Of a DNA stretch of 36,258 nucleotides, positions 1 through 8,172 are shown piece by piece. The notes below the pieces were generated by a model that did no database searches, was not told the DNA's origin, and saw only the letters and a program-made list of their open reading frames with translations. The stretch is taken from NCBI GenBank assembly GCA_964245755.1, contig CAXTNV010000025.1, positions 1 to 36,258 of the forward strand, written 5' to 3'. Positions within the stretch are counted from its first letter, which is position 1. Every line of letters starts with the position of its first letter. The DNA comes from Lichenicoccus sp964245755 (GTDB taxonomy: Bacteria; Pseudomonadota; Alphaproteobacteria; Acetobacterales; Acetobacteraceae). A program made the translations under genes and the position numbers.

Positions 1-1
1 G

Positions 2-751
2 TGGATCGACGCCGCCCCCCGTCCCGGCAAGTCGGCGGGGGCGTTCGCCCATCCCACGGTTCCCTCCGCCCACCCCTACATCCTGCTCAATTTCCACGGC
101 CGCACGCGCGACGTGATGACGCTGGCGCACGAGCTCGGTCACGGCGTGCACCAGGTGCTCGCTGCAGAGCAGGGCTACCTGATGTCGGGCACGCCGCTGA
201 CCCTGGCAGAGACCGCGAGCGTGTTCGGCGAGATGCTGACCTTCCGCGCGATGCTCGACGCGCAGTCCGATCCGGCCCGACGCCGCCTGATGCTGGCCGG
301 CAAGGTCGAGGACATGCTGAACACGGTGGTGCGGCAGATCGCCTTCTACCGCTTCGAGACGCTGCTGCACGACGAGCGGCGCGGCGGCGAGCTGCTGCCC
401 GAGCGGATCGGCGAGCTGTGGCGTCAGGTGCAGCGCGAGAGCCTGGGGCCGGCCTTCAACTTCACTGCGGACTACGACGTGTTCTGGGCCTACGTGCCGC
501 ACTTCGTGCACTCGCCGTTCTACGTCTACGCCTATGCGTTCGGCGACTGCCTGGTGAACGCCCTCTACGGCGTGTTCGCCTCCGGCCACCCGGGCTTCCA
601 GGACAGGTACCTGGAGATGCTGCGAGCCGGCGGCACCGAGCGGCACCGCGAGCTGCTGCGGCCGTTCGGGCTAGACGCCTCCGACCCCTCGTTCTGGCGG
701 CGCGGGCTCGACGTGATCGCGGGCTTCATCGACGAGCTGGAGGCCAGCTGA
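2..751 (+). CDS. M3 family oligoendopeptidase F-like zinc peptidase, C-terminal part (5' truncated by window edge)
   Basis: Cytosolic zinc metallopeptidase of the M3/PepF family, which cleaves oligopeptides. The frame is open from base 2, before the first in-frame ATG, so the gene starts outside the window and 249 residues are visible. The frame reads WIDAAPRPGKSAGAF, then HPYILLNF, then TLAHELGHGVH. The last contains the HExxH zinc site (bases 128-142), and a downstream glutamate in the LAETASVFGEM stretch fits the third zinc ligand. The conserved aromatic C-terminal region (FHSPFYVYAYAFGD-like) is also present. Its TGA shares one base with the ATG of the following kinase gene, so the two are probably translationally coupled. 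The family is clear; the substrate cannot be told. Confidence 0.9.
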   Translation, partial: WIDAAPRPGKSAGAFAHPTVPSAHPYILLNFHGRTRDVMTLAHELGHGVHQVLAAEQGYLMSGTPLTLAETASVFGEMLTFRAMLDAQSDPARRRLMLAGKVEDMLNTVVRQIAFYRFETLLHDERRGGELLPERIGELWRQVQRESLGPAFNFTADYDVFWAYVPHFVHSPFYVYAYAFGDCLVNALYGVFASGHPGFQDRYLEMLRAGGTERHRELLRPFGLDASDPSFWRRGLDVIAGFIDELEAS

Positions 752-2112
752 TGGCGGAGCGCGATCTCGACCGCGGCAGCAGCGTCTTCGGCGAGCTGCG
801 CCGGCTGGCACGCACCTCCGGCGCGGTGGGCGGCATCGCCGCCCGCCTCGCCGGCGAACGCATGGGCCTGCGCACCAACAAGGTGTCGCACGCCGAGGAT
901 CTGCGTGCGGTGCTCGGCGGCCTGAAGGGCCCGCTGATGAAGGTGGCGCAGCTGCTCTCGACCATCCCGGACGCCCTGCCGGAGGAATATGCGGCCGAGC
1001 TGGCGCAGCTGCAGGCCAACGCGCCGGCGATGGGCTGGTCGTTCGTGCGCCGCCGCATGTCCGCCGAGCTCGGCCCAGACTGGGATCGGCGCTTCCGGTC
1101 GTTCGGCCGCGAGGCGGCGGCGGCGGCGAGCCTGGGGCAGGTGCACCGCGCCGTGCTGCCGGACGGGCGCGAGGTCGCCTGCAAGCTGCAGTACCCCGAC
1201 ATGCCCTCGACGGTGGAAGCCGACCTGCGCCAGCTCAAGGTCGCGATGGGCATCTATCATCGCATGGACAGCACGATCCAGCAGGACGAGGTCTACAAGG
1301 AGCTCGCCGAGCGCGTGCGCGAGGAGCTCGACTACAAGCGCGAGGCGGCGCACCTGCGGCTGTACCGGCTGATGCTGCGCGATTTCCCGATGGTCACCGT
1401 GCCGGAGCCGGTCGAGGCGCTGTCAACCTCGCGCCTGCTGACCATGGAGTGGGTCGAAGGCAAGGGGTTCAAGCAGCGCCTGGAGGAGGATCCGTCGCAG
1501 GAGAGCCGCAACAGCGTGGCCCGCGCCGTGTTCGGCGCCTGGTATCGCCCGCTCTACGGCTACGGCGTCATCCACGGCGACCCGCACCTCGGCAACTTCC
1601 TGATCCGCGCGGACGACGGTCTGAACCTGCTGGATTTCGGCGCGATCCGCATCTTCCCGTCCAAGTTCGTGCGCGGCATCATCGACCTGCACGAGGCGAT
1701 CAGCCGCAACGATCAGGATCTGGCGCACCATGCCTACCAGGCCTGGGGCTTCACCGACCTCTCGCGCGAGAAGATGGAGGTGCTGAACGGCTGGGCGCGG
1801 TTCCTCTACGAGCCGCTGATGCAGGATCGGGTGCGGCCGATCCAGGACACCGCCGACCCGCAGTACGGTCGGGCGGTGCTGGAGAAGGTCTATGCCGGGC
1901 TCAAGCAGACCGGCGGCGTGAAGCCGCCGCGGGAGTTCGTGCTGATGGACCGTTCCGCGGTCGGCCTGGGCAGCGTGTTCCTCAGGCTGGGCGCCAAGCT
2001 GAACTGGCACCGCATGTTCCACGAGATGATCGACGGCTTCAACGAGGCCGAGCTCGCGGAGCGGCAGCGCGCGGCGCTGGCGGAATGCCAGGTGCCGCCG
2101 CCGATCGGCTAG
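751..2112 (+). CDS. ABC1/AarF (UbiB-like) atypical kinase family protein
   Basis: Protein-kinase-like ATPase of 453 residues. Visible motifs are a KxGQ-type helix at 64-67, read here as KVAQ with Ala for the usual Gly; an Ala-rich nucleotide loop AAAAASLGQ (122-130); the ATP-binding Lys in VACKLQ (Lys145); the ExD-like EELDYKREA segment (191-199); the catalytic HGDPHLGN (275-282); and DFG (295-297). UbiB relatives support ubiquinone synthesis or lipid/quinone distribution, but they usually end in two membrane helices. I see no such hydrophobic tail here, so this is an ABC1 paralogue rather than a safe ubiB. It starts one base inside the stop of the M3 peptidase gene, the only start compatible with the overlap. 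Function in this pair is unknown. Confidence 0.88.
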   Translation: MAERDLDRGSSVFGELRRLARTSGAVGGIAARLAGERMGLRTNKVSHAEDLRAVLGGLKGPLMKVAQLLSTIPDALPEEYAAELAQLQANAPAMGWSFVRRRMSAELGPDWDRRFRSFGREAAAAASLGQVHRAVLPDGREVACKLQYPDMPSTVEADLRQLKVAMGIYHRMDSTIQQDEVYKELAERVREELDYKREAAHLRLYRLMLRDFPMVTVPEPVEALSTSRLLTMEWVEGKGFKQRLEEDPSQESRNSVARAVFGAWYRPLYGYGVIHGDPHLGNFLIRADDGLNLLDFGAIRIFPSKFVRGIIDLHEAISRNDQDLAHHAYQAWGFTDLSREKMEVLNGWARFLYEPLMQDRVRPIQDTADPQYGRAVLEKVYAGLKQTGGVKPPREFVLMDRSAVGLGSVFLRLGAKLNWHRMFHEMIDGFNEAELAERQRAALAECQVPPPIG

Positions 2113-2140
2113 ACCCCGATCGGCGGTATCCGCCTGCAGG

Positions 2141-3193
2141 CTACTCGCCGGCGACGATGCGCAGGTTGCGCTCCATGTGCGCGAGCTGGCGGTAGATCGC
2201 GAGGTAGTCCTCCGCCATGCGGCGCGCGGTGAAGCGGGTCTCGAAACGGCGGCGGATGACGCCGGTGCTCAGCTCCTTCAGGCGGGCGACCGCGCTGATC
2301 GCGCTGGTCTCGTCCTCGACGATGAAGCCGCTCAGGCCGTCCTCGATCACCTCGGGCACGGAGCCGCGGTTGAACGCGATCACCGGCGTGCCGCACGCCA
2401 TCGCCTCGATCATCACCAGGCCGAACGGCTCGGGCCAGTCGATCGGCATCAGCAGGCCGCGGGCGCCGGACAGGAATTCGGGCTTCTGCGAGTCATTGAT
2501 CTCGCCGATCAGTTCGACGCCGTCGCCAAGCATCGGGCGGATCTTGCGCTCGAAGTACTCGGCGTCGACGCGGTCGACCTTGGCCGCGATCTTCAGCGGG
2601 ATGCCGCTGGCGCGCGCGATGCGGATCGCCTTGTCGACGCCTTTCTCCGGGCAGATCCGGCCGAGAAAGGCGAGGTAGTCGCGTGCGCTCGGCCGCGGCG
2701 TCAGCAGGTCTTTCGGCAGGCCGTGCAGCACCGTGCGCACGAAGTTGGCCTGCGGCAGCGCACGGCGCTGGCTGTCGGAGATCGAGACCACCGGCACCTT
2801 GTTGAAGGTGTTGAACACGGGCTGCAGCTCTGGCAGGTCGAGGCGGCCGTGCAAGGTGGTCACGAAGGGCAGGCGCTGACGGCTGAAGAACGAGAACGGC
2901 CAGTAATCCATGTGGAAATGCAGCACGTCGAAATCGCCCATTCGGCGGGCGACGTGCTCCATCATCAGCATGTGCGGGGCTATCGGGTCGCGGATCGCCG
3001 GATCCAGACGCAGCGCCCGCGGCCAGGAGGGGTGCAGATCGGCGCTGGTCACGCTGTCGCCGCTGGCGAACAGGGTGACCTCGTGCCCGAGATTGACAAG
3101 CTCCTCGGTGAGAAACGACACCACTCGCTCCGTTCCGCCGTAAAGCTTCGGCGGAACCGCTTCGTGAAGAGGTGCAATCTGGGCGATCCGCAT
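2141..3193 (-). CDS. Glycosyltransferase family 4 (GT-B fold)
   Basis: Retaining glycosyltransferase of 350 residues, probably transferring sugar from a nucleotide-sugar to a surface glycan or glycolipid. It begins MRIAQIAPLHEAVPPKLYGG with the N-terminal GGTERV acceptor-side loop. The C-terminal donor domain holds FLGRICPEKG and the GT4 EPFGLVMIEAMACGTPVIAF motif with the E-x7-E pattern, then GSVPEVIEDGLSGFIV. The start at 3193 is preferred over an upstream in-frame ATG at 3304 because AAGGAG lies nine bases before it and homology begins there. It is divergent from the ABC exporter; the 186-bp gap probably holds both promoters. Acceptor and donor sugars cannot be inferred. Confidence 0.88.
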   Translation of the reverse strand: MRIAQIAPLHEAVPPKLYGGTERVVSFLTEELVNLGHEVTLFASGDSVTSADLHPSWPRALRLDPAIRDPIAPHMLMMEHVARRMGDFDVLHFHMDYWPFSFFSRQRLPFVTTLHGRLDLPELQPVFNTFNKVPVVSISDSQRRALPQANFVRTVLHGLPKDLLTPRPSARDYLAFLGRICPEKGVDKAIRIARASGIPLKIAAKVDRVDAEYFERKIRPMLGDGVELIGEINDSQKPEFLSGARGLLMPIDWPEPFGLVMIEAMACGTPVIAFNRGSVPEVIEDGLSGFIVEDETSAISAVARLKELSTGVIRRRFETRFTARRMAEDYLAIYRQLAHMERNLRIVAGE

Positions 3194-3229
3194 TAAGATG
3201 CGCTCCTTGAGTGTGGCATCCTGGTTAAA

Positions 3230-3243
3230 CCGCGCGATCGCGG
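3230..3243. promoter_or_regulatory. Inverted repeat in a divergent promoter region
   Basis: CCGCG-CGAT-CGCGG is a perfect 5-bp inverted repeat around a self-complementary CGAT centre. It lies in the gap between the GT4 gene (minus) and the ABC exporter (plus). It could be an operator or a small hairpin in the GT4 leader. There is no further support. Confidence 0.25.
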
Positions 3244-3379
3244 CATTTTGGCGGCGGCGGCAGGACTTTCTCGGGCCATTTGGATCAGCATGTGGATCGT
3301 TCATGAACCGAGTGGAGCCATTTCGGGTTGTTTTGCGCGACGTTTCGCCCGCCTGGCCTCTGCATCCGAGTAGAACGAC

Positions 3380-5215
3380 ATGTCATCGCATCGAGTAGCG
3401 CGGCCGGCGGATGCCTCGGTCACGGTGTCGGACGCCGATCTGGTGCGGCTGGCGGGCCGGCCGATGGCGTTCATGACGCGCTACGTGATGCACCACAAGC
3501 TGCAGCATGCCGCGATCATGCTCTCCGTGGTGCTGGCGGTCGGCTGCGCCGTCGGGTCGTCCTACGCCGTCAACTACCTGGTCGACACGCTGAACGCGCA
3601 CCAGGGCAGCGCGCACCAGGCCGGCCGGATGGGCCCGGTTTGGCGCGCGGTGATCTTTCTGGGCGGCCTGATCGCGCTAGACAACATGTCGTGGCGCATC
3701 GGCGGCTGGGTCTCCACCCACGCCTTCGTGACCGTCACCGGCGACCTGCGGCGCGACCTGTTCCGCCACCTGACCGGCCACGCGCCGTCTTATTTCGCCG
3801 ACCGCATGCCGGGCACGCTGGCCGGGCGCATCTCGGCGACCTCGACCGCGATGTTCACGCTGGAGAACCTCGCCTTCTGGAACGTGCTGCCGCCCTGCCT
3901 CAATGTCGGCTTCTCGATCCTGCTGATGATCATCGTCAGTCCGCTGATGGCCGCCGTGCTGGTGGTGCTGGCCGCACTGCTGTCGTGGCTGATGTTCCGC
4001 CTCGCCGCCGGGGGCCGGCCGCTGCACCACCGCTACGCCACCGAGGCGGCGCGGGTCGACGGCGAGCTGCTCGACGTCATCAACAACATGCCGCTGGTGC
4101 GCGCCTTCGGCGCCACCCACCGCGAGCGGCGTCGCTTCGCCGACCGCATGAAGGTCGAGATGGGCTGGCGCGGCCGCTCGCTGCGCTACCTCGAGAAGCT
4201 GCGGCTGACCCACGCGGCGCTGACCGCGATCCTGACCGCCGGCCTGCTGATCTGGGCGATCCTGCTCTGGCAGGCGCACCGGGCCAGCGTCGGCGAGGTG
4301 GTGATGGTGACCACGCTCGGCTTCATGATCCTGCACGGCACCCGCGATCTGGCGGTGGCGCTGGTGGAGACGATCCAGCACGTCGCCCGGCTGGCCGAGG
4401 CGCTCGGCACGCTGCTGCTGCCGCATGACATGCCCGACGCCGAGGATGCCACCGGCTTCAACGACCCGGCAAAGGGCGAGGTGGTGTTCGACCGCGTGAC
4501 CTACGCCTATCCCGGCGGCGCGCCGATCCTGAACGGCTTCGACCTCAAGGTGGAGGCCGGCACCCGGGTCGGGCTGGTGGGCCGCTCCGGCTCGGGCAAG
4601 ACCACCGTGCTCGCCCTGCTGCAGCGGCTGCGCTACATCCAGGGCGGCCGCATCCTGATCGACGGCAAGCAGCTCGGCGGCCTCACCGAGGCGGCGTTGC
4701 GCTCGGTGATCTCGGTGGTGCCGCAGGATGTCACCCTGTTTCATCGCAGCGTCATGGAGAACATCCGCTACGGCAAGCCGGAAGCCTCCGACGACGAGGT
4801 CGAGGCGGCGGCCGAGGCGGCGGAGTGCCGAGACTTCATCGAGGCGATGGAGGACGGGTTCAACACCCAGGTCGGCGACCGCGGGGTAAAGCTCTCCGGC
4901 GGACAGCGGCAGCGCCTGGCCATCGCCCGGGCGTTCCTGCGCAATGCCCCGATCCTGCTGCTCGATGAGGCCACCAGCGCGCTCGACTCCGAAAGCGAGC
5001 TGCGGGTGCAGGAGGCGCTGGATCGGCTGATGGTGGGGCGCACCGTGATCGCGGTGGCGCATCGCCTTTCCACTCTGCGAGACTTCGACCGCATCATCGT
5101 GATGCAGTCGGGACGGGTGCTGCAGGATGGCCCGCCCGCCGAACTGGAGCGGGTCGACGGGCCGTATCGCGACCTGCTCAGCCTGCAGGCGGTCAGCCTC
5201 GAGGACGTCGAGTAG
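3380..5215 (+). CDS. ABC transporter, fused permease/ATPase half-transporter (MsbA/lipid A exporter-like type)
   Basis: Inner-membrane exporter of 611 residues that should act as a homodimer. The N-terminal transmembrane domain (about 40-345) has hydrophobic segments near 43-65, 88-103, 172-207, 280-298 and 305-320. The ATPase domain has Walker A GRSGSGKT (401-408), Q-loop Gln449, signature LSGGQ (505-509), Walker B ILLLDE (525-530) and the switch His561. Relatives export lipid A, lipids, glycans or drugs. A divergent glycosyltransferase neighbour makes a lipid or glycan substrate plausible, but this is inference. The start at 3380 gives an N-terminus of normal length for the family. Confidence 0.88.
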   Translation: MSSHRVARPADASVTVSDADLVRLAGRPMAFMTRYVMHHKLQHAAIMLSVVLAVGCAVGSSYAVNYLVDTLNAHQGSAHQAGRMGPVWRAVIFLGGLIALDNMSWRIGGWVSTHAFVTVTGDLRRDLFRHLTGHAPSYFADRMPGTLAGRISATSTAMFTLENLAFWNVLPPCLNVGFSILLMIIVSPLMAAVLVVLAALLSWLMFRLAAGGRPLHHRYATEAARVDGELLDVINNMPLVRAFGATHRERRRFADRMKVEMGWRGRSLRYLEKLRLTHAALTAILTAGLLIWAILLWQAHRASVGEVVMVTTLGFMILHGTRDLAVALVETIQHVARLAEALGTLLLPHDMPDAEDATGFNDPAKGEVVFDRVTYAYPGGAPILNGFDLKVEAGTRVGLVGRSGSGKTTVLALLQRLRYIQGGRILIDGKQLGGLTEAALRSVISVVPQDVTLFHRSVMENIRYGKPEASDDEVEAAAEAAECRDFIEAMEDGFNTQVGDRGVKLSGGQRQRLAIARAFLRNAPILLLDEATSALDSESELRVQEALDRLMVGRTVIAVAHRLSTLRDFDRIIVMQSGRVLQDGPPAELERVDGPYRDLLSLQAVSLEDVE

Positions 5216-5225
5216 GGCCGCCTGG

Positions 5226-5255
5226 ATCAAATGCTTGTGATCAGAGCGTTTTGAT
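5226..5255. repeat. AT-rich imperfect inverted repeat between ABC exporter and GntR gene
   Basis: The arms ATCAAATGCT (5226-5235) and AGCGTTTTGAT (5245-5255) are nearly complementary and surround a TGATCA core (5238-5243). The element stands out as AT-rich in a GC-rich region. It follows the exporter stop by about 10 bases and precedes the regulator start by about 60. It could be the regulator's own operator, a terminator-like hairpin, or a member of an interspersed palindromic family. I see no second copy in this window. Confidence 0.4.
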
Positions 5256-5316
5256 ACCATAATGAAAGCTCCTGGCCGAGCACCCTGCCGGTCCAGTTCG
5301 AGCTGGATTGTTCCGC

Positions 5317-6111
5317 ATGCGTTTCGTTCACTCCTCCGAGCTCCCCCTGCGTCCGGGGATACTAGGTGCGGCCACTCATCTCGCCGGCGAACCGCAGCGC
5401 TCCGCGGCCCTGAGCATCGAGCCCGTGCTGGCGAGCGCCGCGCGGGAGAACCTGAGCCAGCGCGCCTACCTGCGGATCCGCTCCTCGCTGATCCACAGCG
5501 AGCTGCGTCCGGGACAGCGCCTGGTGCTGCGGCCGCTGGCCGCCGAGTTGCGGCTCAGCCCGACGCCGGTGCGCGAGGCGCTGCTGCGCCTGGTGTCGGA
5601 GCAGGCGCTGACCCTGGACGAGCGCGGCTCGGCCATCGTGCCGGTGATCGGGCTCGAGGAGTTCCGCGAGATCATCGATATCCGCTGCGACCTCGAAGGC
5701 CGCGCCGCCGCCCGCGCCGTCGTGCAGGCGAGCCCGTCGGAGGTCGAGCAGATCGCCGTCCTGATGCAGGCATACCAGGGTGCGGTGCAGGCAGGCGACC
5801 AGTCCTCGATGCTGGGCCGCAGCGCCGAGCTGCACCGCTTGGTGTGCCGCGTCGCCCGGGCGCCGCTGATCCTGCGCATCCTTGAAGGCATCTGGATGCG
5901 CATCGGGCCGGTCTACGCGTTGCGGACGGCGGCGCCGGCCCAGTCCTTCGATGGTACCCATCCGCACGAGCGGCTGCTCGCCGCCTTCCGCAGCCATGAC
6001 GCGGCGGCCGCGCGGGAAGCGGTGGTCGCGGACGTGCGGTACAGCTCGGACTGCCTCGAGCGCGCCCTGAGCGGCGCCGAGCCGGAGCAGGTGGCTCCGG
6101 CGCCGGGCTGA
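5317..6111 (+). CDS. GntR family transcriptional regulator, FadR/FCD subfamily
   Basis: Predicted ligand-responsive repressor or activator of 264 residues. The N-terminal winged helix lies at about 48-110. It includes the QRAYLRIRSSLIHSELRPGQ stretch and the recognition-helix motif SPTPVREALLRL typical of GntR. A C-terminal all-helical FCD domain follows, with IDIRCDLEGRAAARAV and a His-rich HPHERLLAAF segment that could help bind metal or ligand. I chose the ATG at 5317; a TTG nine bases upstream is in frame. There is no strong Shine-Dalgarno. The N-terminal 40 residues are not conserved-looking and the true start could be internal. The target genes are unknown: neighbours are an ABC exporter and the convergent min operon. 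Confidence 0.85.
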   Translation: MRFVHSSELPLRPGILGAATHLAGEPQRSAALSIEPVLASAARENLSQRAYLRIRSSLIHSELRPGQRLVLRPLAAELRLSPTPVREALLRLVSEQALTLDERGSAIVPVIGLEEFREIIDIRCDLEGRAAARAVVQASPSEVEQIAVLMQAYQGAVQAGDQSSMLGRSAELHRLVCRVARAPLILRILEGIWMRIGPVYALRTAAPAQSFDGTHPHERLLAAFRSHDAAAAREAVVADVRYSSDCLERALSGAEPEQVAPAPG

Positions 6112-6136
6112 GCGGCCGAGGCAGCCCGGGCAGCAC

Positions 6137-6158
6137 CCGGATCGCCGAGGCGACCCGG
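6137..6158. terminator. GC-rich hairpin between convergent GntR and minE genes
   Basis: CCGGATCGCC and GGCGACCCGG form ten-base arms with a single mismatch around a two-base loop. They lie in the 56-bp gap between two convergent stop codons. There is no T-run on either strand, so this would be at best a weak or factor-assisted bidirectional terminator. Confidence 0.4.
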
Positions 6159-6167
6159 TATCGGCGG

Positions 6168-6458
6168 TCAGGAAGGTGCCGACTGCACCTTCGGCTCGGT
6201 CAGGTTCTTCAGCCCGGGCACCTCGATGTCGATCTCCAGCGTCGACACCGAGGCGCCGCGGTCCAGCTTGATCTGCACCTTGTCCTGATCGATCGTCACG
6301 TGCTTGGCGATCACCGCCAGGATCTCCTCGCGCAGCTGGGTGATCAGGTCGGACTGGCCTTCCTTGCTGCTGCGCTCGTGCGCCAGCAGGATCTGCAGCC
6401 GGTCGCGCGCCACCGGCGCCGAGTTCTTGTTCCGGTTGAAGAAGCCCAGGAGGTTCAT
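6168..6458 (-). CDS. minE: Cell division topological specificity factor MinE
   Basis: A 96-residue regulator of division-site placement. It displaces MinC from MinD and stimulates MinD ATPase, driving pole-to-pole oscillation. The N-terminus MNLLGFF is the amphipathic membrane-targeting segment. The following stretch with ARDRLQILLAHERS is the MinD-binding helix that can also form a beta strand. The C-terminal half (about 35-90) is the dimerising topological-specificity domain, ending in VSTLEIDIEVPGL. Its ATG overlaps the minD stop by four bases (ATGA), showing translational coupling. It is the last gene of minC-minD-minE. Confidence 0.95.
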   Translation of the reverse strand: MNLLGFFNRNKNSAPVARDRLQILLAHERSSKEGQSDLITQLREEILAVIAKHVTIDQDKVQIKLDRGASVSTLEIDIEVPGLKNLTEPKVQSAPS

Positions 6459-7270
6459 GCCACCCTCCACTTGAACCACTTGGCGAACAGGCCCTTGCGG
6501 TCGCTGGGCACGCTCATCTCCAGCGTCTCGCCCTGCAGCCGCCGCACCGCGTCCATGTAGGCGCGCGCCGGCGCGCTCTCGGGGTTGGCCAAGGTGACCG
6601 GGGAGCCCAGGTTCGATGCCCGCAGCACCTCCTCGCTCTCCGGGATGATGCCGAGCAGCGGGATCGACAGGATCTCCAGCACGTCCTCGGTGCGCAGCAT
6701 CTCGCCGCGCGCCGCGCGGACCGGGTCGTAGCGTGTCAGCAGCAGGTGCTTGTCCAGCTTCTGGCCGTTCTTGGCCTTGAGCGTGGTGCTGTCGAGCAGG
6801 CCGATGATGCGGTCGCTGTCGCGCACCGACGACACCTCCGGGTTGGTCACCACCACCGCCTCGTCGGCGTGATACATGGCGAGCTGCGCGCCCTTCTCGA
6901 TGCCGGCAGGGCTGTCGCACACCACCCAGTCGAACTTCTCGCGCAGCTCGTCGATCACGCGGGCGACGCCGTCGGGCGTGAGCGCGTCCTTGTCGCGGGT
7001 CTGCGAGGCGGGCAGGATCGAGAGCGTCTCGCAGCGCTTGTCGCGGATCAGCGCCTGGTTGAGCTTGGCGTCTCCCTGCACCACGTTGATCAGGTCGAAC
7101 ACGACGCGCCGCTCGGCACCCATCACCAGGTCGAGGTTGCGCAGCCCCACATCGAAATCGACCACGACGACGTTCTTGCCGCTGAGTGCCAGTGCCGCGC
7201 CGATCGCGGCGGTCGAGGTCGTCTTGCCGACGCCGCCCTTGCCCGATGTGACGACCAGAACCTTGGCCAT
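6455..7270 (-). CDS. minD: Septum site-determining ATPase MinD
   Basis: Membrane-associated ATPase of the ParA/MinD class, 271 residues. The deviant Walker A GKGGVGKT is at 10-17 with the signature Lys11. The switch I/II regions show as VVDFDVGLRNLDL and CDSPAGIEKGA. The C-terminal end GLFAKWFKWRVA is the amphipathic helix that binds membrane in the ATP-bound dimer. It recruits MinC to block FtsZ assembly and is cycled by MinE. AGGAGG lies four bases before the ATG. It sits 18 bases after minC and overlaps minE by four, so one operon is expected. Confidence 0.96.
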   Translation of the reverse strand: MAKVLVVTSGKGGVGKTTSTAAIGAALALSGKNVVVVDFDVGLRNLDLVMGAERRVVFDLINVVQGDAKLNQALIRDKRCETLSILPASQTRDKDALTPDGVARVIDELREKFDWVVCDSPAGIEKGAQLAMYHADEAVVVTNPEVSSVRDSDRIIGLLDSTTLKAKNGQKLDKHLLLTRYDPVRAARGEMLRTEDVLEILSIPLLGIIPESEEVLRASNLGSPVTLANPESAPARAYMDAVRRLQGETLEMSVPSDRKGLFAKWFKWRVA

Positions 7271-7288
7271 GGATCCTCCTGTGCGAGT

Positions 7289-8011
7289 TCAGTCGAGCGG
7301 CAGAAGCAACAGCGTCTCGTCGTCGAGCCTGGCCTGGGTGCTGCGTCCGACCAGGCCTGCCGGCATGTCCTCCGCCGTCATGTAGTAGCCGTCAATGGCG
7401 ATCAGCTCGGCGTTCATCCGCCGGCACAGGATGCGCGCGTCGCGGTTGCCGCCGAGTCCGGCGACGGCGCGGCCGCGCAGCGTGCCGTAGACGTGGATGG
7501 AGCCGCCGGCGGCGACCTCCGCACCGGAAGCGACGGAGCCGATGACGATCACGTCCCCCTCGGGGAAGACGATGGACTGGCCCGAGCGAACCGGCTCCTC
7601 GATCAGCAGCGACGGGGCACCGGTCGGCCTGGCCTGCGCCTGGCCTGCCGGCTGCGCCTCGGGTTCGCTCGGCGGCTCGACGGCGCCGATCGCGCGCCCG
7701 CCCTCGAAGCCCTGCGGCCAGTTCCAGCCGGCGGTCGCCGGCCAGGAGGCGTCGGCGCCCTCGATCGAGATGATACGCACGCCACGCTGGGTCAGCGCAT
7801 CGAACAGTCCGGCCAGTCCGTCATCCTCTGGTGCCAGCAGGCCCAGGTCGAGGATCACCGGACGGCCGGCGAAGAAGCTGGGCGAGCGGTCGAGCTGCGC
7901 ATCCAGTCCCTGCAGCCAGCCGGCGAGCGGCGGCTCGGGCGACAGCACCAGCGCCATGAAGGAGCGACCGCGGACGCGAATCTGCACGGCGGAAGGATTG
8001 GGTTCGGTCAC
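7289..8011 (-). CDS. minC: Septum site-determining protein MinC
   Basis: Inhibitor of FtsZ polymerisation, 240 residues. The N-terminal domain (about 8-100) contains VILDLGLL and the GVRIISIEGAD strand. A linker rich in Pro, Ala and Gln (about 108-132) follows. The C-terminal right-handed beta-helix (about 135-240) has the typical repeated glycines GSVASGAEVAAGGSIHVYG, then LRGRAVAGL and DARILCRRMNAELIAI, the MinD-binding and dimerising face. It is the first gene of the minCDE operon. The promoter must lie in the 161-bp gap shared with the divergent FzlA-like gene. Confidence 0.93.
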   Translation of the reverse strand: MTEPNPSAVQIRVRGRSFMALVLSPEPPLAGWLQGLDAQLDRSPSFFAGRPVILDLGLLAPEDDGLAGLFDALTQRGVRIISIEGADASWPATAGWNWPQGFEGGRAIGAVEPPSEPEAQPAGQAQARPTGAPSLLIEEPVRSGQSIVFPEGDVIVIGSVASGAEVAAGGSIHVYGTLRGRAVAGLGGNRDARILCRRMNAELIAIDGYYMTAEDMPAGLVGRSTQARLDDETLLLLPLD

Positions 8012-8045
8012 TGGCTGCGACTATCCGTGTGCGGCGATGCGGTCA

Positions 8046-8060
8046 ATCTCGAAACGAGAT
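8046..8060. promoter_or_regulatory. 15-bp perfect palindrome in the minC/fzlA divergent promoter region
   Basis: ATCTCG-AAA-CGAGAT is a perfect 6-bp inverted repeat with a three-base spacer. It lies 35 bases upstream of the minC start and about 110 before the FzlA-like gene. Its size and position suit a dimeric repressor or activator site. Two GAATC sequences (8091-8095 and 8119-8123), which match the GANTC target of the CcrM cell-cycle methylase, lie in the same gap. Confidence 0.35.
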
Positions 8061-8172
8061 CGGCGGCGAGCATGCAACGCCGCCCGGGGAGAATCCACGA
8101 CCGGAGGATCCGGGCGTCGAATCCCGGCTCGGCAGTTGGCGGCAGGCGCCACAATGAAATAGCTTCCGGCGG

